Below, piece by piece: positions 55,689 to 63,341 of a stretch of DNA of 64,000 nucleotides (its first letter is position 1; each line of letters opens with the position of its first letter). Both the position numbers and the translations under genes were made by a program. The notes under the pieces are model-generated. The model saw nothing but the letters and a program-made list of their open reading frames with translations. It was not told the origin of the DNA and did not search any database. Location: assembly GCF_014637795.1 (NCBI RefSeq), contig NZ_BMFD01000005.1:248001-312000 (forward strand), written 5' to 3'. The DNA is from Belliella aquatica (GTDB lineage Bacteria; Bacteroidota; Bacteroidia; Cytophagales; Cyclobacteriaceae).

Positions 55689-57602
55689 ATGAAAAAGACT
55701 ATAAGTATCAATATCAGTGGCATTTTATTCCACATAGAAGAAGATGGATACGCCGTATTGAAGAAATACCTTGATGCAATCAATAAGCATTTCTCCCATT
55801 ACGAAGACAATCAGGAAATCATATCCGATATAGAAAATAGAATAGCTGAGATATTTCTAAGCAATCTTAAAAACAACAAGCAAGTAATCACTGCTGAGAA
55901 TGTTGATAATCTCATCGAGAAGATGGGCACCATTGCTGATTTCAAAGCTATGGAGGAAATCGAAGAATCCAATTCTGATAAAACTGCTGAAGAAAACGTA
56001 TCAGAGGAAAATGATTTCTACAAATACATCACCCCTCCTGGAGAAAATGGCTCAAAAGGCTACAAGAAAATCACTAGAATGGAACGCAGCAAAATCCTCG
56101 GAGGAGTCTGTGCAGGTTTTGCCAATTACTTTTCCATCGATCCACTTTGGACAAGGTTGATTGCTATTCTTTTGCTTTTCAGTGGCAACCTGAAATTCGG
56201 AAGCTTCAATTGGATGCCGTGGAATGCTAGTTTCAGTCTTTCAATCGGTTTATTTGCACTCGTTGCTTACATCGTTTTGTGGGTAATACTACCTGTTTCT
56301 TATGACAACCCTGAAGACAAGAATGTCAAAAAACTATATAGAAATCCTGATGACAGAACACTTGGTGGCGTAGCCAGTGGAATCGCCGCGTACTTTGGAA
56401 TAGAAGTCCTTTGGGCTCGACTGATTTTTATCGCATTGATTTTTGCCGGAGGCTCAGGATTGGTGATCTACCTCATCTTATGGATCATTACACCTTCTGC
56501 AAGATCGATTACAGAAAGAATACAGATGAAAGGTGGTGCTATTACTTTGGATAATATTGAGTTGACAATTCAAGAAAACCTAAGGCCTGTAGATAACAAA
56601 GAAGAAAGTACAGCTAGAAAATTGATCATGGCGCCATTTCGCGTTTTAGGAATGATCATCAATGGAATTGGGACAGCTCTCGGCCCTATCGGAAATGTAC
56701 TTCTAGCAATCATCCGTGTACTCTTTGGATTGATCATCTTCTTGATCGGTTTAGCTATCACCATCATTCCAATTGCTGCTTTGGCATTGTATTTCAATAT
56801 CGTACCACAAGAGGAGCTATTCGTATGGGGATCTCTTCATCTTCCTACAACTTGGATAACGGATATCGTCACTGACTGGCTTGCTATCGCTGCATCCCTA
56901 GTGATCTTAATCCCTGGATTGGTCCTAATTACACTTGCGATCAGTGTGTGGGTCAAAAGAAGTATCATTGAAGCCAGAATGGGATTGATCACTTTTGGAA
57001 TTTGGTTACTTAGCATAGGAGTTTGTGCTTTCCAAATCCCAAGTGTAGTCAATGAATTCAACACAAATGTCACGCATACTACTTCAGAAGAATTGAATCT
57101 TAATGATCGCGTTTTGGTCATCAAAACAGATACAGAAAGAGGAAGAGCAGCATTCAAAGAGCAAATTTCTTTGGAAATTAAAGGAGTTGATGTGGGATCA
57201 CCTACTTTGATCAAAGAATTCAGAGCCCGAGGAAAAAATTATAATGATGCCATGCTCAATGCGCAGTCTATTCCTTATGAATACAGCTTGACCGATAGTG
57301 TACTCGAATTGAGTAGAGCAGTAGATTTGAGTGGCATCAATAAATTTAGGGTACAGGAACTTGATCTTATTCTTGAGCTGCCTTACGAACAAGTGTTCGT
57401 CATGGACAAATCTATCTTGCCGATCATCAGAAGTACCCTGACCAAGAATGGTTACAAAATTAGAGATGTCAACTCTGACAATCACTGGGTATTCAATGAT
57501 GATGGATTGCTTTGTCTCACTTGTCGCTCAGAACACAAGAAAAGTGAAGCTGATTCATTATCAAGAGTAAAGTTTAGTGAGGCTTATTTTATGAAACAAT
57601 AA
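55689..57602 (+). CDS. PspC-domain membrane protein, two PspC modules
   Basis: 637 residues. A cytoplasmic N-terminal region (1-125) begins KKTISINISGILFHIEEDGY. Two PspC domains follow at about 129-203 (RSKILGGVCAGFANYF) and 217-269 (RTLGGVASGIAAYFGI), each with membrane segments. Further helices at about 320-450 precede an extracytoplasmic beta-rich domain (about 460-637). PspC senses or relays envelope stress in the phage-shock response. This is the large Bacteroidota version, without pspA nearby. It is co-transcribed with padR. Confidence 0.92.
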   Translation: MKKTISINISGILFHIEEDGYAVLKKYLDAINKHFSHYEDNQEIISDIENRIAEIFLSNLKNNKQVITAENVDNLIEKMGTIADFKAMEEIEESNSDKTAEENVSEENDFYKYITPPGENGSKGYKKITRMERSKILGGVCAGFANYFSIDPLWTRLIAILLLFSGNLKFGSFNWMPWNASFSLSIGLFALVAYIVLWVILPVSYDNPEDKNVKKLYRNPDDRTLGGVASGIAAYFGIEVLWARLIFIALIFAGGSGLVIYLILWIITPSARSITERIQMKGGAITLDNIELTIQENLRPVDNKEESTARKLIMAPFRVLGMIINGIGTALGPIGNVLLAIIRVLFGLIIFLIGLAITIIPIAALALYFNIVPQEELFVWGSLHLPTTWITDIVTDWLAIAASLVILIPGLVLITLAISVWVKRSIIEARMGLITFGIWLLSIGVCAFQIPSVVNEFNTNVTHTTSEELNLNDRVLVIKTDTERGRAAFKEQISLEIKGVDVGSPTLIKEFRARGKNYNDAMLNAQSIPYEYSLTDSVLELSRAVDLSGINKFRVQELDLILELPYEQVFVMDKSILPIIRSTLTKNGYKIRDVNSDNHWVFNDDGLLCLTCRSEHKKSEADSLSRVKFSEAYFMKQ

Positions 57603-57611
57603 AACAAAGGT

Positions 57612-57655
57612 TAAGCCTCCACTGTGTATTTAGCTTGACACAGGGGAGGCTTAAT
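57612..57655. terminator. Stem-loop between convergent genes
   Basis: 17-base arms (57612-57628 and 57639-57655) with one mismatch and a 10-base loop. No long T-run follows on either strand, so it may be a weak bidirectional terminator for pspC and the CxxC lipoprotein gene. Confidence 0.55.
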
Positions 57656-57688
57656 TCTAGTTCTAATTCTTTAAACTATAGAAATTTT

Positions 57689-58099
57689 CTACATACAATC
57701 TGCCAAAATTTTTTCAAGATCTTTATATTTCTCTAGGCTTGAATTATCTAATTCTATGATTTCATTTCCATAATAAAATTTTGGATAACCTTCAATCTGA
57801 TTATGAAATCTTCCTAAAGTATCCAAATAGACATTTGAAGAAACAATATTATTATACCCAAACTTAATTTTTAGATTCCTTAGATTTGAAATTTTAGATA
57901 GCACAATTGTTAGGCATGCCTTATCCACATATCCCTGCGCAAACTCAATACCTTTATCAATGCATCCAGGGCAACCATTTTGAGGGATAACCAAAATATA
58001 ATCACTGTTTAGCATTTCTATACTTTTATCTTCTTTTGAACAAGACGAAAAAGTCAATAAGAGCAGTAACAAAGATTTAATCAAACTCTGGATACGCAT
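57689..58099 (-). CDS. Small lipoprotein with CPGC thioredoxin-like motif
   Basis: 136 residues from the ATG at 58099 (MRIQSLIKS). A lipoprotein signal ends FSSC with the lipidated Cys at about 20. The mature start leads to LVIPQNGCPGCIDKGIEFA, a CxxC at the position of a thioredoxin-like active site. After it come a predicted beta-alpha region (KACLTIVLSKI) and a C-terminal DCM. No exact family is named. It overlaps the upstream DUF4221-like gene by about 20 bp and is coupled to it. A role in disulphide handling of the four-cysteine exported peptide of the same cluster is a hypothesis. Confidence 0.7.
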   Translation of the reverse strand: MRIQSLIKSLLLLLLTFSSCSKEDKSIEMLNSDYILVIPQNGCPGCIDKGIEFAQGYVDKACLTIVLSKISNLRNLKIKFGYNNIVSSNVYLDTLGRFHNQIEGYPKFYYGNEIIELDNSSLEKYKDLEKILADCM

Positions 58100-59270
58100 A
58101 TTTATCAAATACTAGTTTATTTTCTTCTTTTTGGCTGTCAAAACAATAAACATAGAAATAATCATCGTCAAATAAAATACTGGTATCATCGATATTTTGA
58201 AGGTAGATCGTTTTGAGCTGACGATGACTTTTTCTATCAATAAATATAATACCATAATTTAAATTCTTGTAGAAACCATCAGTATACAGCTCTATATTAA
58301 AATCCTTAATCCCAAGATAAGCCACTCGAATAATCAGATCTTTCTTCTCATTTACTGCTACCGTGCTATACCTTCCTTGTTTTGCATTGTATTCCCTTTG
58401 CCCTATTGATGAAGAAAGTACCTCCTGAAGTTCATTCACTGATTGAATATTTATGAATGGCTCCATATGCTTAATTTGAGTAAAAAAAGATTTCATTTTG
58501 CCAGTTGATATTTCTTTTGAGTAAAGTGAATCAGAATGAATAAAACTATAATAAACCAAGTTTTCAGCTTTTGAAAAATATCTTGCGGGGTGCTTCCTTT
58601 GTGGGGTGTAATAGTTACCTTCTACATAACTGCCTTTGGGAAATTTAGTGTCTAAATAATTTGTTAGATTTTTCATTTTATTTAAATCCTCATTAAGGAT
58701 TATATTAAAATCTGTATGCAGACCTTCTTCATACAAACTCTTAGCATTTTCATTAACTCCGCCCAATGATAGTATAGAGTCATTATAAAAAATAGGTTTT
58801 GAATTAGGATTTGCAAATGGCCATACCCCCTGCTGATCTCTATACATTTTTGGAACATTAAAAATTTCAAGGAGGTCACCATTTTCCTTTCCTAAAAAAA
58901 TTTGATGAGATAAAGAAACTAAAAAAATTGAATCTTTCGAATGGTAAAAGAATCCATTTCGATATTTCCCTATACTAATTTTTTGTTTATCTGTTGATTC
59001 GTAAACAAAAGATTTTATGAATTCACCAGAATTCAAATCATAAACTAAAAACCGGTTCTTTAGTGGTGATAATGCATAAAGCAACTTATTATTTCCTTCA
59101 TTGACAATCTGAAAATGATGCATATAACTTGGAGTAAGTGAATCTAATTTCAATATCACCTCACCAACTTTGTTATCGTAAATTTCCATTTTATCATCAA
59201 AATTGTCTCTATTACAACTAACTGAAAAGAATAGAATTAAAACAATACTAAATATCAACTTTGTTTTCAT
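58077..59270 (-). CDS. DUF4221-like lipoprotein
   Basis: 397 residues from the ATG at 59270 (MKTKLIFSI). The alternative ATG at 59297 lies inside a hairpin and is rejected. The lipoprotein signal ends FFSVSC. The mature protein is propeller-like, with FLVYDLNSGEFIKSFVYE, KAENLVYYSFIHSDSLY and GIIFIDRKSHRQLKTIY blocks that match the DUF4221 protein at 6321-7466 in order. Function is unknown. Upstream lies a small exported peptide gene, separated by a terminator-like stem. Downstream the CxxC lipoprotein gene overlaps. AT content is higher than the neighbours on both sides. Confidence 0.75.
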   Translation of the reverse strand: MKTKLIFSIVLILFFSVSCNRDNFDDKMEIYDNKVGEVILKLDSLTPSYMHHFQIVNEGNNKLLYALSPLKNRFLVYDLNSGEFIKSFVYESTDKQKISIGKYRNGFFYHSKDSIFLVSLSHQIFLGKENGDLLEIFNVPKMYRDQQGVWPFANPNSKPIFYNDSILSLGGVNENAKSLYEEGLHTDFNIILNEDLNKMKNLTNYLDTKFPKGSYVEGNYYTPQRKHPARYFSKAENLVYYSFIHSDSLYSKEISTGKMKSFFTQIKHMEPFINIQSVNELQEVLSSSIGQREYNAKQGRYSTVAVNEKKDLIIRVAYLGIKDFNIELYTDGFYKNLNYGIIFIDRKSHRQLKTIYLQNIDDTSILFDDDYFYVYCFDSQKEENKLVFDKYAYPEFD

Positions 59271-59289
59271 AAATAAATTGAAATAAAAA

Positions 59290-59322
59290 GTCTCCATGTT
59301 TTATTGATTCAAACATGGAGAC
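59290..59322 (-). terminator. Hairpin between exported peptide and DUF4221-like genes
   Basis: Perfect 12-bp arms GTCTCCATGTTT (59290-59301) and complement (59311-59322), loop 9. Read on the minus strand the stem ends in CTTTTTATTT. It lies 12 bp after the peptide stop and 19 bp before the lipoprotein start, so it may attenuate rather than end transcription. Confidence 0.8.
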
Positions 59323-59334
59323 AAAATTTAAAGA

Positions 59335-59577
59335 TTATTCTACGTTAATTGGTCTGATGCAATTCGGAATCATTTCTTCCATTACATCACAACTTTTATC
59401 TGGATCACCCACAGGGTTCCCTGGTGGTATTTCAAGCTGAAATACAATACAGGTACCGACTTGTCCTATAGCACCTTGAACTATTGGGGGACATGCATCA
59501 TCATCAACGGTTTGTGCTGATATAAATGAAAAACAAAACATTAAAACACAAACAAATAAAGAAACCATCTTTTTCAT
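59335..59577 (-). CDS. Small exported four-cysteine peptide
   Basis: 80 residues. The signal peptide MKKMVSLFVCVLMFCFSFIS is cleaved after SAQ, leaving about 58 residues, DDDACPPIV to CIRPINVE. The mature part is acidic (DDD, DPDKSCD, EEM) and has exactly four cysteines in pairs far apart (ACPP, GTCIVF, KSCDV, PNCIR), enough for two disulphides. No family is recognised. The arrangement 'small exported peptide followed by propeller lipoprotein' resembles NVEALA-type peptides next to BF3164-like lipoproteins in Bacteroidota, but the sequence is not NVEALA. An AAAG microsatellite lies 75 bp upstream of the start, in the expected promoter area. Confidence 0.75.
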   Translation of the reverse strand: MKKMVSLFVCVLMFCFSFISAQTVDDDACPPIVQGAIGQVGTCIVFQLEIPPGNPVGDPDKSCDVMEEMIPNCIRPINVE

Positions 59578-59652
59578 AATAAGATAAAATTTAAATGATT
59601 AGAAATAATTAAAAACTTAAAAGTGGCCACTAAGAAGTTTAATGCAAGAAAT

Positions 59653-59679
59653 AAAGAAAGAAAGAAAGAAAGAAAGAAG
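59653..59679. repeat. AAAG tetranucleotide microsatellite
   Basis: Six perfect AAAG units plus AAG, 75-101 bp upstream of the exported peptide start (minus strand reads CTTT repeats). A TTG just upstream of the tract and TATTTCTTG just downstream (minus strand) could be promoter parts, placing the repeat in the spacer. Confidence 0.85.
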
Positions 59680-59924
59680 CAAGTTTTTAGTCAAATATTT
59701 TTTACTTAGTTTGAAAATATCGGGTTGATTTAAAGATGTTTGAGATAAAACAAATTGATATTTAGTGTGGAAATAGTGGGACTTCAATTGAAATAATGTG
59801 TAAATAAGTTCCTTATGGGCTTAAGATTTACTTCTAATAAAAGAGATCATTTGGGTTAAAAAAATTATACACCATTCTACCTATTTTACCTTATCTTTAG
59901 GTAATAAGCATCAAACAAATCATC

Positions 59925-61325
59925 ATGAAGGTAAAAGTTAAGTTTTTAGGTGGAGCTGGAACAGTAACCGGCTCAAGATACCTTTTGGAAATCAACAATT
60001 ATAAGGTTCTTGTAGATTGCGGCATGTTCCAAGGGCTCAAAGATTATAGATTGAGAAACTGGGAAGAATTTCCTATACAGCCCTCTGACATCAACTTGGT
60101 GATCTTGACCCATGCGCATATTGACCATACAGGCTACCTTCCCAAATTAGTCAAATCTGGTTTCAAAGGACCTATTTACTGCACCAATCCAACTTTGGAA
60201 TTGGTGAAAATTCTGCTTTTAGATTCAGGGAAGTTACAAGAAGAGGAAGCCGCCTATGCGCAAAAAAAGGGTTACTCCAAACACGAAAAGCCAGAAGCAC
60301 TCTACACTGTTGAAGACGCTGAAAAAGTATTCCCTTTACTTCATGGAGTAGATTTTGAAGAAGAAATTTCGCTGATACCTGAATTTGATTTTAAATTTTT
60401 TAATGCAGGCCATATTCTAGGTGCAGCAATTCTCAAACTGAAAGTAAAAGGCGAAAATCAGGTCAAAAAAATTGTCTTCTCAGGAGATTTGGGAAGGTAT
60501 CATGATCCTATTCTGAATCCACCCGCAAGACTTCCATTTGCAGACATTCTCTTTCTAGAATCAACTTATGGTGATCGGGTATCCAAAATCAAAAATCCTG
60601 AAAATGAACTTGGTTTAGCGATTCGAGAGGCTTATCGAAGAGGAGGAGTTGCAGTAATTCCTGCATTTGCAGTGGGAAGAACACAGTTGATACTTTTTTA
60701 TTTGCACAGACTTCAGCAAAAAGGAAAGATCCCAAATATTCCGATTTATGTGGATAGTCCAATGGCCATTGACGTGACCAAGCTTTATAAGTCATTCAAC
60801 GAATACCATAGATTGAAGCCAGTTTTCGAAGAAGAAGGTCATAATCCATTTCAACACAAAAACTTACATTATTATCAATCTCAAGAGGCTTCTATGTCTC
60901 TCAATGCCGTTCGTGGCGATGCCATTATCATTTCTGCAAGCGGTATGGCAACAGGAGGGCGTGTGATGCATCACCTTTATAACCGCCTTCCAAACGAGCA
61001 GGATACCATAATTTTTGTGGGATATCAAGCGATGGGAACAAGAGGAAGAAGATTGATCGATGGAGAAGAAAGTGTTCAAATGTATGGATTAAGTGTTCCC
61101 GTAAAAGCTAAAATTGCCTACATAGAAGGGCTTTCTGCACATGCAGATCAAGAAGAGTTGATTGATTGGGCAGAGGGGTTTACTTCCAGTCCAAAAATCA
61201 CCTTCCTTGTCCATGGTGAAGATGAAGCAAGAATAGCGCTTCAAAATAAATTAAAAAATGAACTGGATTGGGATGCAACGATTCCTGAATATTTAGAGAG
61301 TTTTGAGCTTTTTGATGGGATTTGA
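59925..61325 (+). CDS. Beta-CASP metallo-beta-lactamase RNA nuclease
   Basis: 466-residue cytoplasmic RNA-processing enzyme of the YSH1/CPSF73-like family. The first MBL half has GAGTVTGSRYLL and the zinc motif HAHIDH (63-68). The beta-CASP domain follows (about 210-330) with FLESTYGDR (motif 2). Motif 3 lies in FVLH-like ITFLVHGEDEA, and ASGMATGGRVMHH and GLSAHADQEELIDW are typical of the family. Length is normal. It probably acts in RNA maturation or decay; substrates are not deducible. It is monocistronic, preceded by a TATCTTTAG-type promoter-like stretch near 59890. Confidence 0.92.
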   Translation: MKVKVKFLGGAGTVTGSRYLLEINNYKVLVDCGMFQGLKDYRLRNWEEFPIQPSDINLVILTHAHIDHTGYLPKLVKSGFKGPIYCTNPTLELVKILLLDSGKLQEEEAAYAQKKGYSKHEKPEALYTVEDAEKVFPLLHGVDFEEEISLIPEFDFKFFNAGHILGAAILKLKVKGENQVKKIVFSGDLGRYHDPILNPPARLPFADILFLESTYGDRVSKIKNPENELGLAIREAYRRGGVAVIPAFAVGRTQLILFYLHRLQQKGKIPNIPIYVDSPMAIDVTKLYKSFNEYHRLKPVFEEEGHNPFQHKNLHYYQSQEASMSLNAVRGDAIIISASGMATGGRVMHHLYNRLPNEQDTIIFVGYQAMGTRGRRLIDGEESVQMYGLSVPVKAKIAYIEGLSAHADQEELIDWAEGFTSSPKITFLVHGEDEARIALQNKLKNELDWDATIPEYLESFELFDGI

Positions 61326-61331
61326 GGGAGG

Positions 61332-61363
61332 TTAGAAAGTTCGAAGGTTGGAAAGTTAGAAAG
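61332..61363 (+). repeat. 8-bp tandem array (TTNGAAAG), second copy
   Basis: Four units TTAGAAAG, TTCGAAGG, TTGGAAAG, TTAGAAAG. It is homologous to the array at 46604-46627. TACGCAAGAAT follows 153 bp later, as it does at 46634. Confidence 0.65.
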
Positions 61364-61584
61364 TTGAGCAGAGTGAGATGGTATTTGGAAAGGGTGAAAA
61401 GGTTATGAAGTTTAATGGGATTAACTGGTTATTTGATTCCATACTTATTTGAGGAGGAGCATCAGTTACGCAGTTAAAAGATTAGAGATTTTCAAGTTTA
61501 AGGGATAAACCTGCATACGCAAGAATGACCAAATCTAACTTCATCAGTGTTCTCAGTTTATTGTCCTTGTGCTCCTTGTGAAAA

Positions 61585-61604
61585 CCTTCGTGTCCCTAGT
61601 GGTG
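61585..61604 (+). repeat. Dispersed element copy (CCTTCGTGTCCCTAGTGGTG)
   Basis: Matches the 25-bp element of the hut region in its central and 3' part (TTCGTG...TAGTGG). Preceded by a half-copy CCTTGTGCTCCTTGTG at 61565-61580. Confidence 0.55.
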
Positions 61605-61794
61605 AAAAATCAATTATATAATCAGCATCATCCGTAACAATCAGCTCAATCAACGTCATCTGTGTTCTAATAAAGGGTTAAGCATTAATTAGTCAAATAC
61701 CGGCATACTCAGAAATACCAGGTCTAGCGTCTAGTATCTTAGGTCTTGTGTCTCTTTTTTGCAGAATCATCGTTTTTTAATTTAAATTTGAAGC

Positions 61795-62040
61795 ATGAAT
61801 GAGAATAATAAAGAAGAATCAGGTCAGGTCAATAATCCACTGCATGGAGTGAGGCTGATTGATATGCTGGAATATTTGGTGAATCACTATGGCTGGAATA
61901 GCCTTGGCGCCAAGATCAATATCAATAGTTTCAACAATAATCCATCACTCAATTCAAGTTTGAAATTCCTTCGAAAGACCGATTGGGCGAGAAAAAAGGT
62001 TGAAGACCTGTACATCCGCACCAAAGAAAGAGAAGGTTAA
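61795..62040 (+). CDS. VF530-family DNA-binding protein (DUF2132)
   Basis: 81 residues. The core NPLHGVRLIDMLEYLVNHYG, then WNSLGAKININSF, then NSSLKFLRKTDWARKKVEDL is the VF530 signature almost throughout. Solved family members are small helical proteins proposed to bind DNA. Function is unknown. It is preceded by the repeat-rich 469-bp region and followed by the DUF4236 gene 59 bp later, possibly in one transcript. Confidence 0.94.
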   Translation: MNENNKEESGQVNNPLHGVRLIDMLEYLVNHYGWNSLGAKININSFNNNPSLNSSLKFLRKTDWARKKVEDLYIRTKEREG

Positions 62041-62099
62041 TTAAACTGTAAAAAAAATTATTTTTTGAAGTATTTCAATTCAGTAACACAAGTATAACC

Positions 62100-63329
62100 A
62101 TGGCTTTTTATCTTAGAAAAGGTTTCAATTTCGGTCCCATAAGAATCAATCTTTCTAAAAGCGGGCTTGGCTTATCTGCTGGCGTTACTGGCGCAAGAAT
62201 TGGAATTAATTCCCGTGGTCAAAGCTACGTTCATGGAGGTCGGCATGGTTTATATTACAGAAAAAACCTTGGTTCCATAAACACCTCAAGAGGAAATAGC
62301 AGCAATACAAATCAAGGGAATTGGAAATTGGATGATAAAGAGATTTTCACAGATACAGGACTCACTTATCTTCCTCAGAGTATTCAAAAACCAGAATTTA
62401 TCCTACCTACACTAACCACTAAAGTGGGCAAAGCAACACTATTTTTAGGAATAGCACTGATTATTGTCGCACTTTTCACTCAAGCTATTGAATTTAAAAT
62501 TGGAATAGGGTTGCTCGGTGCTGCTTTGATTTTATGGAATAGAAGAGCGAACCAAAAAGTAGTTCAAATCGAACAATCACTTGAAAAGCTGCTAGCCTTA
62601 AACCCTTCGGAGCAAAATAAAAATAACTGGGACTTACTTACTACAGGCATTCCGGAAAAGGCAAAACCTACGCTTGCCCTGCATTGTATCCAATCTTGGC
62701 TCGAAAGTCAAATTGAATCAGGTCAAATCACACCCATAAATCAAATCCAAAGTGTCCTCAACCTTGATAAAACTAAATTCAAAAACCTCGTTATCCTTAT
62801 TTATAAAGACATTGTGGAAGAGGTATTGGCAGACCATCAGCTAACCGAGGAAGAGGAAAAACTAATTTCTGAGATAGAATCAAAATGGGAAATTGCACCT
62901 CCGGTGATTCAAGAAGAGAAAAAACTGATAGCTCAGTTTAAGCGGCTACGCGAAATCCAATTTGAACCTTTAACTCCCATAGTTTCTGAAAAGTCATTCA
63001 ACTCAGATGAAGAATTATACTTTGAATCAGAGGGCAGACTGCTTCATCTAAGAGTACTCGACAGTTGGCAACAAAATAAAATACGCTATAAAAACATGGG
63101 GTACAAACTAGACATTCAGGGTATCATTCGTCTTACAGATAAATCTATCAGCATTGAAGAAGGTAGAAATACCAGAACCTACCCAATCCGACAAGTAGAA
63201 GATATTTACCTTTCTTCTGAAAATGGAGTCATTGAAATTTTTCTTCAAAACAGAAAATCTCCTCTAGTCATTACCTGCCCAAATCTTTTCAAGTTTGCTG
63301 CCATTCTGAACAAAATCATAGAAGCATAA
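62100..63329 (+). CDS. DUF4236 domain membrane protein
   Basis: 409 residues. DUF4236 occupies the N-terminus (1-58: RKGFNFGPIRINLSKSGLGL, then GARIGINSRGQSYVHGGRHG). A linker leads to two membrane helices (about 115-150; ATLFLGIALIIVALF and IGIGLLGAALIL), then a cytoplasmic helical and beta part to the end. The domain is found in many short membrane proteins of unknown function. Its stop is 12 bp from the convergent barrel gene stop. Confidence 0.9.
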   Translation: MAFYLRKGFNFGPIRINLSKSGLGLSAGVTGARIGINSRGQSYVHGGRHGLYYRKNLGSINTSRGNSSNTNQGNWKLDDKEIFTDTGLTYLPQSIQKPEFILPTLTTKVGKATLFLGIALIIVALFTQAIEFKIGIGLLGAALILWNRRANQKVVQIEQSLEKLLALNPSEQNKNNWDLLTTGIPEKAKPTLALHCIQSWLESQIESGQITPINQIQSVLNLDKTKFKNLVILIYKDIVEEVLADHQLTEEEEKLISEIESKWEIAPPVIQEEKKLIAQFKRLREIQFEPLTPIVSEKSFNSDEELYFESEGRLLHLRVLDSWQQNKIRYKNMGYKLDIQGIIRLTDKSISIEEGRNTRTYPIRQVEDIYLSSENGVIEIFLQNRKSPLVITCPNLFKFAAILNKIIEA

Positions 63330-63341
63330 ATTACTAAAAAT

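Larger units (their letters stand above)
61326..61794. other. 469-bp gene-free region built of dispersed repeat words
   Basis: No open frame of coding quality. It holds an 8-bp array (61332-61363), TACGCAAGAAT (61516-61526), two copies of the GTG-CCTTAGTGG-type element (61565-61604), and TCTAGCGTCTAGTATCTTAGG at about 61723-61743. The same words recur elsewhere in the window (8.6, 9.5, 11.1 and 46.6 kb). Confidence 0.6.

Noticed and set aside
59271-59297. Upstream ATG for the DUF4221-like lipoprotein
   Set aside because: It lies inside the perfect hairpin at 59290-59322, and the ATG at 59270 gives a normal lipoprotein signal.
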